From Gemmatimonadota bacterium (lineage in GTDB: Bacteria; Latescibacterota; UBA2968; UBA8231): DNA of 43,403 nt. The stretch spans positions 1-43,403 of the forward strand of contig PBOD01000170.1 of assembly GCA_002724215.1 (NCBI GenBank), in the 5' to 3' direction. How positions within the stretch are numbered: position 1 is the stretch's first letter; each line of letters begins with the position of its first letter. The translations under genes and the position numbers were made by a program. Shown here one piece after another: positions 16,864 to 24,574 of this stretch. Below the pieces are notes generated by a model. That model was not told the DNA's origin, did no database searches, and worked only from the letters and a program-made list of their open reading frames with translations.

Positions 16864-17658
16864 CTACGGGATCAGGGCGGCGATATAGGCGTGGGTCCGT
16901 TTGAGATCCGCATCGACCTCGTCCGGTTCGGTCGATCCGACGCATTCGACGTACATCGGTCCCCTAAACCCGCCCGCGCGCAGCGTGCCGATCGCGAACG
17001 AGAAGTCGACGAGTCCATCGCCTGCGGTCACCATCACGTCGGCTTTATCGCCGTCGAGCGTACAATCCTTGATGATCAGCGTGGAGGTGCGCGACGCAAT
17101 CTGCTCGACCTCGTCCTCCGGGCGCACCGCGCCCTTGGTGTAGTAGATGATATTGCCCGGATCGTAGGAGATGCGGAAGGCAGGATGGTCGATCTGGTCG
17201 TGCAGGTCGATCAGCTCCCGAGCGGTCAGGCTGATGCCGCCATGTGGCTTGAGCGAGATCCCGATACCTGCGGTCTGCGCGTGGTCGGCGACGGCGGACA
17301 TCAGCCTGGGATAGTCGCCGTAGTGCTCTTCCTTGCCCGTGCCTAGTTCGAGGATCCAGCGGCATCCGAGCGCCGCGGCGTTGTCGATCAGTCGCTTGTA
17401 GTCGTCGGTGGCGGCCTCGAGGCCGAGTTCGAGGTGGGTTCGTCCCAATAGCATCGAGGGGTCGAGGCCGCTGTCTGCGGCGGCCTGTCGAGTTGCGGCG
17501 ACCTCGTCAGCCGAACTGCCCGAATCGACGGGCATCTCCCGGTTGTGAGCGAAGACCGCGACATCCGAGTAGCCGGCGGCGGCGATGCGCTGGCAGGCCT
17601 CGGCAAAGGTCAATTGGTTGTAGGGGCGGGTGGTGCTGCCCAGGGCGTGGTCAGACAA
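16864..17658 (-). CDS. sugar phosphate isomerase/epimerase family protein
   Basis: A 264-residue xylose-isomerase-like TIM barrel. The N-terminal segment TFAEACQRIAAAGYSDVAVF, the strand LGCRWILELGTG, LKPHGG, FRISYDPGN and FSFAIGTLRAGGFRGPMYVECVG are typical of this family (AP endonuclease 2 fold). Metal ligands probably include the Glu of LELGTG, the Asp of SYDPGN and a late Glu of YVECVG. The likely reaction is isomerisation or epimerisation of a sugar; the substrate is unknown. The start is a TTG at 17656-17658 with a strong GAGGAGG 6 bases upstream; no in-frame ATG fits. It is the probable first gene of the operon continuing to the GH-A, lyase, barrel and YHS-TlpA genes. Confidence 0.75.
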   Translation of the reverse strand: MSDHALGSTTRPYNQLTFAEACQRIAAAGYSDVAVFAHNREMPVDSGSSADEVAATRQAAADSGLDPSMLLGRTHLELGLEAATDDYKRLIDNAAALGCRWILELGTGKEEHYGDYPRLMSAVADHAQTAGIGISLKPHGGISLTARELIDLHDQIDHPAFRISYDPGNIIYYTKGAVRPEDEVEQIASRTSTLIIKDCTLDGDKADVMVTAGDGLVDFSFAIGTLRAGGFRGPMYVECVGSTEPDEVDADLKRTHAYIAALIP

Positions 17659-17931
17659 ACGGTCCTCCTCACTTGTAGGTCGCACGCAAGTGCCGTGCGG
17701 CGAGTAATGTTGCGAAGTGCTCTGCGGCCGGGTGCGATCTCCTCTACGGCTATTTTCACCTTTGCAGTGGGGAGAATGCACGACTTGTAGGGCGCAAAAA
17801 AATGCTCGTTGCGCAGGCGCTCTTGGCTGACCTGCAGGTCCAGCTAGTCGTCGCCCCAATCCGCTCCTTTTTGCTGCTAGTTACCGCTGAGGTCTAAGCG
17901 CTTCATCGCCTGCTGTCGTGTTTTCTGGCCA

Positions 17932-18543
17932 TCACAGGATCTCCCGACCAAGATCGGCGTAGGTCCCTGCATTGACCAACTCTACGGGCTGTTGTACCCC
18001 ATCCAGTTCCGCCGCAATCTCGGCTAGAGCCGAAAAATCGGGTAGGGTCCACACCGCCAACCCGCCTGGCTCCGGCGCCAGTTTGCCGATGCGGTGCAGC
18101 AGCAGATTGAGCACGCACTGCGGATGCCCTTGCGCCCGCTCGGCGTAGAAGGCGCCGATGGTGTCCAGATCGGCGGTGGCGCGGAAGAACTCGCCATAAT
18201 AGGTGCCGTGCCGGGCCTGCACGGGTTCGAGAAGGGGCTGGTAGCAACCGGCCACGTCGATCCGCGCCACCTGGAAGAAGGGCTGTTCGCTACTCTCGGC
18301 ATCGCCGCTGCGGAAGATGCGATCCCAAGCGTCGATCCGCTCAAAACCCGCGTCGGGCGTGTGCCATACCGCCATATACTCGGGTTCTGGCCCCAGGCGC
18401 CACGTCCGTCCTGCGCTCAAGATCAGCCGATCTTCGCCATAGTCATCGTGCCAACCCTCCTGCCCGGCGGTTGCGCCCGCGTGAAAGCTTGCTAGGTCCA
18501 CTCCGGCACGCCGACTGATGTACTCAATATAGACCAGTCCCAT
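17932..18543 (-). CDS. conserved-looking hypothetical protein, possible tandem dimeric alpha-beta barrel
   Basis: A 203-residue soluble protein that I do not recognise. It opens MGLVYIEYISRRAGVDLASF, and a similar strand-helix pattern recurs later (ARHGTYYGEFFRATADLDTIGAFY). The two-fold pattern resembles NIPSNAP-like or other ferredoxin-fold (dimeric alpha-beta barrel) proteins, but no catalytic motif stands out. ATG 18543 has GAGGAGCG about 6 bases upstream; the longer open frame to 18672 is not needed. A 273-base gap separates it from the isomerase gene downstream on the same strand; that gap holds only two copies of a short motif (see 17672 and 17784). Confidence 0.6.
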   Translation of the reverse strand: MGLVYIEYISRRAGVDLASFHAGATAGQEGWHDDYGEDRLILSAGRTWRLGPEPEYMAVWHTPDAGFERIDAWDRIFRSGDAESSEQPFFQVARIDVAGCYQPLLEPVQARHGTYYGEFFRATADLDTIGAFYAERAQGHPQCVLNLLLHRIGKLAPEPGGLAVWTLPDFSALAEIAAELDGVQQPVELVNAGTYADLGREIL

Positions 18544-18664
18544 GCTCGCTCCTCGCCATTCAATAGGGTCGCGACTCCTTCGCGGCCCTGCTCGGTCGAC
18601 GCGTAGAGTGCGTCGACCAGAACCTGAATCCGCAAAATCTCGGCTCCATTGTCCGGCACCTCCA

Positions 18665-18692
18665 TTGATCATTGCAACGCAGAAATTATAAA
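18665..18692 (+). promoter_or_regulatory. possible promoter of the TAXI-TRAP operon
   Basis: TTGATC (18665-18670) and TATAAA (18687-18692) are separated by 16 bases; the -10 box matches 5 of 6 and the -35 box 4 of 6. The transcript would start about 115 bases before the binding-protein gene. It lies in the 274-base divergent gap between the hypothetical gene at 18543 and the TRAP genes. Confidence 0.35.
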
Positions 18693-18817
18693 GGGTCTTT
18701 TCGCAGCATTGGTCAAATGAGGGATGAGCACAGCTACTGGATACAGGTTGCGGAGTATCACCGCTTGGCGTTCATTTTCAAAGCACATCAGCCATGGACG
18801 AATACCGGGAGACGGGA

Positions 18818-19798
18818 ATGATGTTCACTGCAGTCGATATGCGCAAGATCTTCATCGGCATCGCCGCGGCGGCTCTACTCGGCTGCTCGGGCGGATCGGA
18901 CGGCGGTCCAAAATTTCTCAGCGTCGGCACCGCACCGCCGGGCGGCGCCTTCTTCGTCGTCGGCGGGGCCATCGCCCAGGTAGTGGACCAAAACACCCGC
19001 ACCACGGGTTGGCAAGTCTCCTCCGAGGCGACTAAGGGCACGCAGGAAAACATCCGCCGGCTGGCCAGGAACGAGCTGGATTTTGCGCTGGCCAATGCGG
19101 CGATTTCGTATTTCGCGGTGCGCGGGGAAGGCAAGTGGGAAGCAAAGCAAGAGATCCGCACGGTAATGACGCTGGCACCCAACATCGCGTTGTTTATCAC
19201 GCCCAGCGGCTCGGGTGTGAACACGATGGCCGATCTCCGGGGCAAGCGCGTGGTCGTCGGCCCGGCGGGCGCGGGTTTCGACCACTTTCTGCAGCCGATC
19301 CTCCAGGCGCACGGCATTACCTACGACGACTTCACGCCGCTGCACAATACCCAGGCGGGCGCGGTCGATATGCTGGCCGACGGCTCGGCCGCGGCCGCGT
19401 TTTTAGGCGGTGCGGTGCCGACTGCCTCGATTACCCAGGCGTCCGCGTCGCAGGACATCCACTTTATTCCATTCGACGCGGCGGCCCGGGACGCATTGTT
19501 CGAGCGCTATCCCTTCTTTGCGCCCGCGAAGATCCCCGCCGACACCTATCGCGATCAGCGCGAGGAATACGCCGGTATGAATGTGGGCAATATGCACCTC
19601 ATCACCCGGGCCAGCCTGGAAGAGGATACGGCCTACGCGTTCACCAAAGCACTCTACGAGAATCGGGCGGAGGTCGTCAAGAAGCATCCAGCCGGCCGCG
19701 CTATCAACCCCAAGAATATCGTGCGCGACACGGGTACACCGTTCCACCCGGGCGCGATCCGCTACTTCAAAGAGATCGGCATCTGGCCGGACGCGTAA
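18818..19798 (+). CDS. TAXI-family TRAP transporter solute-binding lipoprotein
   Basis: A 326-residue substrate-binding subunit of a TAXI-type tripartite ATP-independent periplasmic transporter. The N-terminus has a lipoprotein signal (MRKIFIGIAAAALLGCSGG; lipobox LLGC), so it is probably anchored at the membrane. Family hallmarks are VGTAPPGGAFFVVGGAIAQ, SSEATKGTQENIRRL, LANAAISYFA and LRGKRVVVGPAGAG. I start at ATG 18818, preceded by GGGAG; ATG 18839 would begin directly at MRKIFIG, and ATG 18794 is also in frame. The ligand is not predictable; TAXI systems often take organic acids or amino acids. The permease gene starts 3 bases downstream. Confidence 0.9.
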   Translation: MMFTAVDMRKIFIGIAAAALLGCSGGSDGGPKFLSVGTAPPGGAFFVVGGAIAQVVDQNTRTTGWQVSSEATKGTQENIRRLARNELDFALANAAISYFAVRGEGKWEAKQEIRTVMTLAPNIALFITPSGSGVNTMADLRGKRVVVGPAGAGFDHFLQPILQAHGITYDDFTPLHNTQAGAVDMLADGSAAAAFLGGAVPTASITQASASQDIHFIPFDAAARDALFERYPFFAPAKIPADTYRDQREEYAGMNVGNMHLITRASLEEDTAYAFTKALYENRAEVVKKHPAGRAINPKNIVRDTGTPFHPGAIRYFKEIGIWPDA

Positions 19799-19801
19799 GC
19801 T

Positions 19802-21694
19802 TTGACTATATCATCCGAAGGCACGAACGCGCCGGTCGCGGTTGCGTCCGTGCTGCTGTCGGTCTTCGTCCTGGCCGAAGTCAACTACCCCTTTCTCACG
19901 CCGCAGTCGCAACTAGCGGTATTCGGCGGCCTCGGTCTGGTGCTTATTTTTCTCCAGATGGGCGCGGCAGTCTACCTCCGGCGCTTGGCCGCGCTGGCCG
20001 CCGGCCTGGCCTTTGGCTTCATCGCAGTACAGAACGAATCACTTTTCAGCGGGCTATGGCTCGATAGCCGATCGCTCGGCGAACGCGCGGGCCAGGAAGC
20101 GAATGCCGACTACCTGATCGGGCTCGCGATCCTGCTGCTGGTGCTGGAAGCAACGCGGCGGACCATTGGCAACACCCTGCCGATCCTGGCGCTACTTTTT
20201 ATCGCCTATGCCGCGCTTGGACCCTATGTCCCGGACTGGCTTTTCCCGCACCGGGGCTATGGCTGGGACCGCATCGTCAGCCAGACCGTGCTGCATTCGC
20301 AGGGCGTTTTCGGCATTGCGTTGCGGGTGATGCTCACCTATGTGTTCCTGTTCGTATTGTTTGGGGCGGTGCTCGAAAGGACCGGGGCGACCGACTTTAT
20401 CATTGCCCTGTCGACGCGGCTGTTTCGTGCCAGGCGCGGTGCCCCGGCCAAAGTGGCGGTGATCAGCAGCGGTCTGATGGGCTCGCTGTCGGGCAGCGCT
20501 GTCGCCAATACCGCGACCACCGGCACGTTTACGATCCCGCTGATGCGCTCGGCGGGCTTTAAGCGCGAGCACGCGGCCGGGGTCGAGGCGGCGGCCAGCT
20601 CTGGCGGCGCGCTGGTACCGCCGATTATGGGCGCGGGCGCCTATATGATGCTGGAGATCGTCGATCCGCCCGTGACGTATCTGCAGATCATCGCCGCGGC
20701 CGTGGTGCCGGCGGTCCTCTACTACGCCTCGCTGCTGCTGATCGTCCATCTGCAGAGTGTGGAACAGACCGCGGGAGCAGCGGCGTCGGACGACCTGCCG
20801 CTGGCAAAGCCAGCCGGACTGCTGTTCGCCACGGCGTTCGCAATTTTGATCCTGTTCCTCATTCTCGGTTTCACGCCCTTCCGCGCCGTGTCTTTGAGCC
20901 TGCTGGCTGTGCTGATCCAGGCCGCTCTGCATCCGGATACGCGCATCCGCGCGGGGGATCTCGTCGCCATCGCCCAGCGCGCGGCGTCGGCCGGCGTTTC
21001 GCTCATCGCCGCCGCCGCCTGCGTTGGGATTGTCATCGGCGTCGTCACTCTGACCGGCATCGGGTCGCGTCTGCCGGGCGTGCTGATCCCGCTGGCGCAG
21101 AGCAATCTGGCCCTGGCGCTGATTCTGCTGATGGTCTCGACCATTATCCTCGGGATGGGGCTGCCGTCGGCGGTCTGCTACCTGCTGATGGCGACGCTCG
21201 TCGGGCCGGTTCTCGACGACCTCGGCCTCGTGCCGCTGGCGGCGCATATGTTCATCTTTTACTTCGGGATGATGTCGATGGTCACGCCGCCAGTGGCGCT
21301 GGCGGCCTATACCGCCAGCGCCATCGCCCGGTCGGGCGTGATGCAATCGGGATTGGCGGCGTTTCGCTTCGCGCTGATTGGCTTCGCGTTGCCGTATTGC
21401 TTTGTGCTGAATCCCGAGTTGCTGTTGCTGGCCGAGGACGGCGGCGCGCCCGCCCTGTCCGCCATATTCGCTGCGGTCGCCTGTACGCTACTGGGTATCG
21501 TGCCACTGGCGGGCGGAGTGACCGGTCAATTGCGGGGCAATCTGCATCCGCTGTTGCGACTGCTCCTGCTCGCGGCCAGTGGGCTGTTGCTCTTTGCGCG
21601 CAATACGCCGAGCGCATGGGTCGCCGTCGCCGTCGGGTTGGTGCTGACAGTTATCATAGCCTGCGCGCCCGCGCCGTGGCGCAAGGGCGATTGA
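19802..21694 (+). CDS. fused TRAP transporter permease (4TM-12TM)
   Basis: A 630-residue integral membrane protein joining the small (DctQ-like) and large (DctM-like) TRAP permease subunits, as is usual for TAXI systems. About 16-18 hydrophobic segments are visible. The DctM part has GSLSGSAVANTATTGTFTIP, SSGGALVPPIMGAGAYMM and GMGLPSAVCYLLMATLVGP, which are diagnostic. It uses an ion gradient to import the ligand delivered by the upstream lipoprotein. The start is apparently a TTG at 19802, 3 bases after the upstream stop and without a good ribosome-binding site, so translation is likely coupled. The gene converges on the kelch gene, 7 bases away. Confidence 0.9.
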   Translation: MTISSEGTNAPVAVASVLLSVFVLAEVNYPFLTPQSQLAVFGGLGLVLIFLQMGAAVYLRRLAALAAGLAFGFIAVQNESLFSGLWLDSRSLGERAGQEANADYLIGLAILLLVLEATRRTIGNTLPILALLFIAYAALGPYVPDWLFPHRGYGWDRIVSQTVLHSQGVFGIALRVMLTYVFLFVLFGAVLERTGATDFIIALSTRLFRARRGAPAKVAVISSGLMGSLSGSAVANTATTGTFTIPLMRSAGFKREHAAGVEAAASSGGALVPPIMGAGAYMMLEIVDPPVTYLQIIAAAVVPAVLYYASLLLIVHLQSVEQTAGAAASDDLPLAKPAGLLFATAFAILILFLILGFTPFRAVSLSLLAVLIQAALHPDTRIRAGDLVAIAQRAASAGVSLIAAAACVGIVIGVVTLTGIGSRLPGVLIPLAQSNLALALILLMVSTIILGMGLPSAVCYLLMATLVGPVLDDLGLVPLAAHMFIFYFGMMSMVTPPVALAAYTASAIARSGVMQSGLAAFRFALIGFALPYCFVLNPELLLLAEDGGAPALSAIFAAVACTLLGIVPLAGGVTGQLRGNLHPLLRLLLLAASGLLLFARNTPSAWVAVAVGLVLTVIIACAPAPWRKGD

Positions 21695-21701
21695 GTGCGG
21701 C

Positions 21702-22649
21702 TTATGCGAACTGCTCGGTGGCGATGCGTTCCATGTGGGTCATCTCCGGCCAGCCCCCGCGAAAGGCGCAGCCGGAGCAGGTGTATATGTAGTTGTCGAA
21801 TATAAAAGCCCCCGAGCCGTGGCGCCCGATCTGCATCGGCGACAGAGCGCGCCAGTTTTCGTTGATGGTATCGAAGGCCTCTACCTCGTCGTGGGCTCGT
21901 ACGTGCACGATGCTCTCGCCGCCAAGGACGATCACGTCGCGCCGGTGGGCCATCGCGAAACAGCCGGCCCGAGGCGTCGGGAGCGGCTCTTTGGCGACCG
22001 ACCAGCTTTGCGTCGCCCGGTCGAAGATGTCCATCTCGGGTACCACCAGTTCAAAGTATTGCCCGGTCTCGCCCGAAGTATGGCGGCCTCCCACTGCGTA
22101 GATCTTGCCGTCGAGCGCGACCGCCTGGAAATGGTCGCGCTGGTGCGGCGCGTCGGGTAAGACCCTCCACTCGCCCGTCACCGGGTCGTATTCGTCCATC
22201 CAGTTGACATAGCCACCGACGTGACCGTTGACGATGCCGCCGACGACGTAGATCTTGCCGTTGTCCGCCAGTACCGCCCCTGCGCCCCCGCGCCGGCGTT
22301 CCTCTGGGATGGCATGGCCCCAGGTCCAGCGGTCGGTTTGCGGATAGTACTCCAATACGCGATCGACGGCGGTCTCGTTGGGGAAAGGGCCCGTCATTAC
22401 CCCCACCATGACGATGCGATCCCCGTAGATGACGGGCTGGAAGTGGTGGATCTCTACAGGTGGCACCGATCCGTTTTTCCAGGCATTGGTCACGGGATCG
22501 TAGACGCTGACCGGATTCATCCGTCGCCCACCGAGCAAGTAGAATTTGCCGCCCATTTCGACAAACGCCGCCTCATGGCGGGCTATCGGTTGACCAATGG
22601 GTTCCATGAGTTCCCAGGCGCTGATGCTGGCAGGTGCTGTGTGGTCCAT
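21702..22649 (-). CDS. kelch-repeat beta-propeller protein
   Basis: A 315-residue protein made of about six kelch blades, each with a hydrophobic strand and a GG pair: GGKFYLLGGRRMNPVSVYDP, NGKIYVVGGIVNG, LDGKIYAVGGRHTSG, RRDVIVLGGES and FIFDNYIYTCSG. Blades are followed by W-containing strands (TNAWKNGS, TDRWTWG, TGEWRVL, TQSWSVAK, NENWRAL). No signal peptide is seen, so it is predicted cytoplasmic. Relatives include N-acetylneuraminate epimerase and galactose oxidase-like propellers, but no catalytic residues are clear here. It lies 69 bases downstream of a PhyH gene on the same strand, as the last gene of the leftward operon. Confidence 0.85.
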   Translation of the reverse strand: MDHTAPASISAWELMEPIGQPIARHEAAFVEMGGKFYLLGGRRMNPVSVYDPVTNAWKNGSVPPVEIHHFQPVIYGDRIVMVGVMTGPFPNETAVDRVLEYYPQTDRWTWGHAIPEERRRGGAGAVLADNGKIYVVGGIVNGHVGGYVNWMDEYDPVTGEWRVLPDAPHQRDHFQAVALDGKIYAVGGRHTSGETGQYFELVVPEMDIFDRATQSWSVAKEPLPTPRAGCFAMAHRRDVIVLGGESIVHVRAHDEVEAFDTINENWRALSPMQIGRHGSGAFIFDNYIYTCSGCAFRGGWPEMTHMERIATEQFA

Positions 22650-22718
22650 CGCTTTACTTTCGATTTTGGTCTAATGCGTGAATGAGATATTTGCCTTACC
22701 GTCCATAGCCTGCTGCCT

Positions 22719-23567
22719 CTATGCGGGGTCTGTGGGTGCCGCAAGATCTCTGGCCCGGCGCTGCCAGTTGAACTTGGCTTCGCCGCTGAGCAGGGCGCGG
22801 TGCTCGTCGGACAGGGTGGTGAGAAAGTCGGGATCGGGATCGTAGTGGTTCCAGGCCTGGAACATGACCGGCAAATAGCCGCTGAGAATGAGCGGCCGTT
22901 CTTTGCCAGAGCGGATGATGCCCGCTGCGTGCATCAGCGACTCGAAAAAGAGCAGGGTGGAGCCGGCGGGCGCTTCGACCTGGTGGATCATCGCGGGGTC
23001 ATCGTAGGCCGCGGCGATGATGGCTTCTCTGGGTACTTCGTCGGGAATCTTGTGGGTGCCGGCGATAACGGTGGTGCCGCCGTCGTCTGGGCCGAGGTCG
23101 GTGAGATTAGTGAGGGCCTTGATAAAGGTGAAGTGGTAAAGGCCTTTTTCAATGTGATGGTAGGTCGGGCCCATGGTGCGGTGGAAGCCGTATGTTTGCG
23201 GAATCTCGTCCAGCGGGCGGCGGATATGGGCGTCGGACTGTTGTAGTCTGACGTTGCCGCCGACGATCTCCTGCGCCATGCCGACGATGCGGGGGTGGGT
23301 GACGTAGTCGAAGAAGCAGGGGGCCAGGTGGGGCAGGTTGTCGATGCGGAAAAACTCTTCGGTCGTACTGGTGTTGAAGCAGCTGGGGCCGGGCAATTCG
23401 CCGGTGCGGCGAAAATCGTCCTCGATGCCATAGAGCGCGTCGGTAATGGTGCCGATTTCGCTCGGATCGAGCAGATTCTCAATGATGACATAGCCGTAAA
23501 TTTCGATGTGCAGGCGCTGGGCAGGAGTCAGGGCGGGGAAAGGGATGGATGCGGTCGCGTCGCTCAT
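22719..23567 (-). CDS. PhyH-family protein lacking the iron-binding carboxylate
   Basis: A 282-residue PhyH-fold protein. The region that normally reads WHRD is FHRT at residues 128-131, so the Asp/Glu of the 2-His-1-carboxylate iron site is Thr131. The rest is well conserved: LYHFTFIKALTNLTDLGPDDGGTTVIAGTHK, the distal His213 (FFESLMHAAG) and Arg224 (KERPLILSG). Loss of the carboxylate is known in Fe/2-oxoglutarate halogenases such as SyrB2, where Ala or Gly makes room for chloride; Thr is unusual. It may be a non-classical oxygenase, another chemistry or an inactive partner. It follows another PhyH gene by 35 bases in the same operon. ATG 23567 has AGAGGACC upstream. Confidence 0.8.
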   Translation of the reverse strand: MSDATASIPFPALTPAQRLHIEIYGYVIIENLLDPSEIGTITDALYGIEDDFRRTGELPGPSCFNTSTTEEFFRIDNLPHLAPCFFDYVTHPRIVGMAQEIVGGNVRLQQSDAHIRRPLDEIPQTYGFHRTMGPTYHHIEKGLYHFTFIKALTNLTDLGPDDGGTTVIAGTHKIPDEVPREAIIAAAYDDPAMIHQVEAPAGSTLLFFESLMHAAGIIRSGKERPLILSGYLPVMFQAWNHYDPDPDFLTTLSDEHRALLSGEAKFNWQRRARDLAAPTDPA

Positions 23568-23602
23568 GGTAAGTCGGTCCTCTGTTTGGATGGTTCGTCG
23601 TG

Positions 23603-24385
23603 CTATTCTGCTGGCACAAGGGGATTGTCGGCGTCGCCCAGGCGCTTGCGCTCGCTGCCCCAGTTGCCTGCGTTGCCGTTCCAGTAGCGGGTGTCGGAGG
23701 GGGCGTAGGAAAAAAGATACGACCAGCGCGGTTTATCAGTACTGTTGGGCGGGCCGCCGTGTACCGTGTAGCCGTGGTGGACGGTGCAGTCGCCCGGCTG
23801 GTAGTGGAAGGGCGGCGAAAGTTCCAGCACCGACGTCAGGTTGGGGAACTGTTCGAGCAGGTTGCCCTGGTCGTCGTTGAAGACCGAACCGAGTGGGCCC
23901 TCGCGGTGCGAGCGGCTGACAAAGCGCATGGCGCCCATCTCCGCGCTTACTTCTGCCAATGCCAGCCAGAATTGAAGCTCGCCGACCCGGTCCGACCCGT
24001 GTTCCGCCGAGTCCTGGTGGTAGGTGGACCCGGCGGCCCCGGGGGGTTTGAGCATCAGGATATCGACGCGGTAGCGCAGCGGGACATCGACGCCCTTGAG
24101 CCGCTTTCTATTGACCAGCCGCGTCGCGTTTGCGGCCATGCGCTTGCTAAACATGAACGACCGGTACGGCTCGGTGTCCTCCTGCTTCGCCAGGCCAGCA
24201 GCCGGGCTCTCGGCGCTCTTGCGTTCCCGCCATGCCTGGCCGACGCGCAACAGCTCCGATGCGAAATCCGGGTCCACCAATTGCTTCATCATCACCCATC
24301 CATATTCCTGGTAGAAGGCCACTTCCTCGTCGGTGACTTCCCGGACGACGGCTTCGATTTCGCGCTCTGTCATTGCTTGGTTCAC
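23603..24385 (-). CDS. phytanoyl-CoA dioxygenase (PhyH) family protein
   Basis: A 260-residue Fe(II)/2-oxoglutarate oxygenase with an intact iron site: H123-Q-D125 in STYHQDSAEHG and distal His209 (VHHGYTVHGG), with Arg220 placed to bind 2-oxoglutarate. The start is most likely the GTG at 24385, preceded by GGGAG 8 bases upstream. The alternatives are ATG 24373 (no ribosome-binding site) and ATG 24418. It is the first gene of the leftward operon (PhyH, PhyH, kelch), and its promoter shares a 9-base dyad with the rightward PhyH gene at 24575. The substrate is unknown. Confidence 0.85.
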   Translation of the reverse strand: MNQAMTEREIEAVVREVTDEEVAFYQEYGWVMMKQLVDPDFASELLRVGQAWRERKSAESPAAGLAKQEDTEPYRSFMFSKRMAANATRLVNRKRLKGVDVPLRYRVDILMLKPPGAAGSTYHQDSAEHGSDRVGELQFWLALAEVSAEMGAMRFVSRSHREGPLGSVFNDDQGNLLEQFPNLTSVLELSPPFHYQPGDCTVHHGYTVHGGPPNSTDKPRWSYLFSYAPSDTRYWNGNAGNWGSERKRLGDADNPLVPAE

Positions 24386-24438
24386 AACTCGTGCTCCCTC
24401 GGCGCGCTGGCGCCGCATTTGAGATCTGCTGTACTCAA

Positions 24439-24468
24439 GTTATAAGCCGTATCGGGGTATCTGGTCAA
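24439..24468 (-). promoter_or_regulatory. leftward promoter of the PhyH-PhyH-kelch operon
   Basis: On the minus strand, TTGACC (24468 to 24463) and TATAAC (24444 to 24439) are 18 bases apart, each with 5 of 6 consensus matches. The predicted transcript starts about 45 bases before the GTG at 24385. The -35 box is inside the left arm of the dyad at 24463-24489. Confidence 0.5.
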
Positions 24469-24489
24469 GCGGTGCGACCTCGCTTGACC
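24463..24489. promoter_or_regulatory. 9-base inverted repeat between divergent promoters, probable operator
   Basis: GGTCAAGCG (24463-24471) and CGCTTGACC (24481-24489) are perfect inverted copies separated by 9 bases. Each arm contains the outward-facing -35 box TTGACC of one of the two divergent promoters. A dimeric regulator bound here would control both operons at once. Confidence 0.5.
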
Positions 24490-24513
24490 CGCCGGATTGC
24501 TGCGGTCTATCTT
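24484..24513 (+). promoter_or_regulatory. rightward promoter of the PhyH-M20-deacetylase/GH78 operon
   Basis: TTGACC (24484-24489) is followed after 18 bases by TATCTT (24508-24513), a -10 box with 4 of 6 matches. The predicted transcript starts about 55 bases before ATG 24575. Its -35 box lies in the right arm of the dyad at 24463-24489, mirroring the leftward promoter. Confidence 0.4.
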
Positions 24514-24574
24514 GTAGGCCGCACCAGCGCGCGGAAATCCTCGACACCGAGCCCAACGAGAAAGGCGGCTGGAC

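Noticed and set aside
20192-21346. Long minus-strand ORF (384 codons) opposite the TRAP permease
   Set aside because: Its composition (His, Arg, Gln, Asp-rich) mirrors the membrane-protein codons and it has no domain or ribosome-binding site.
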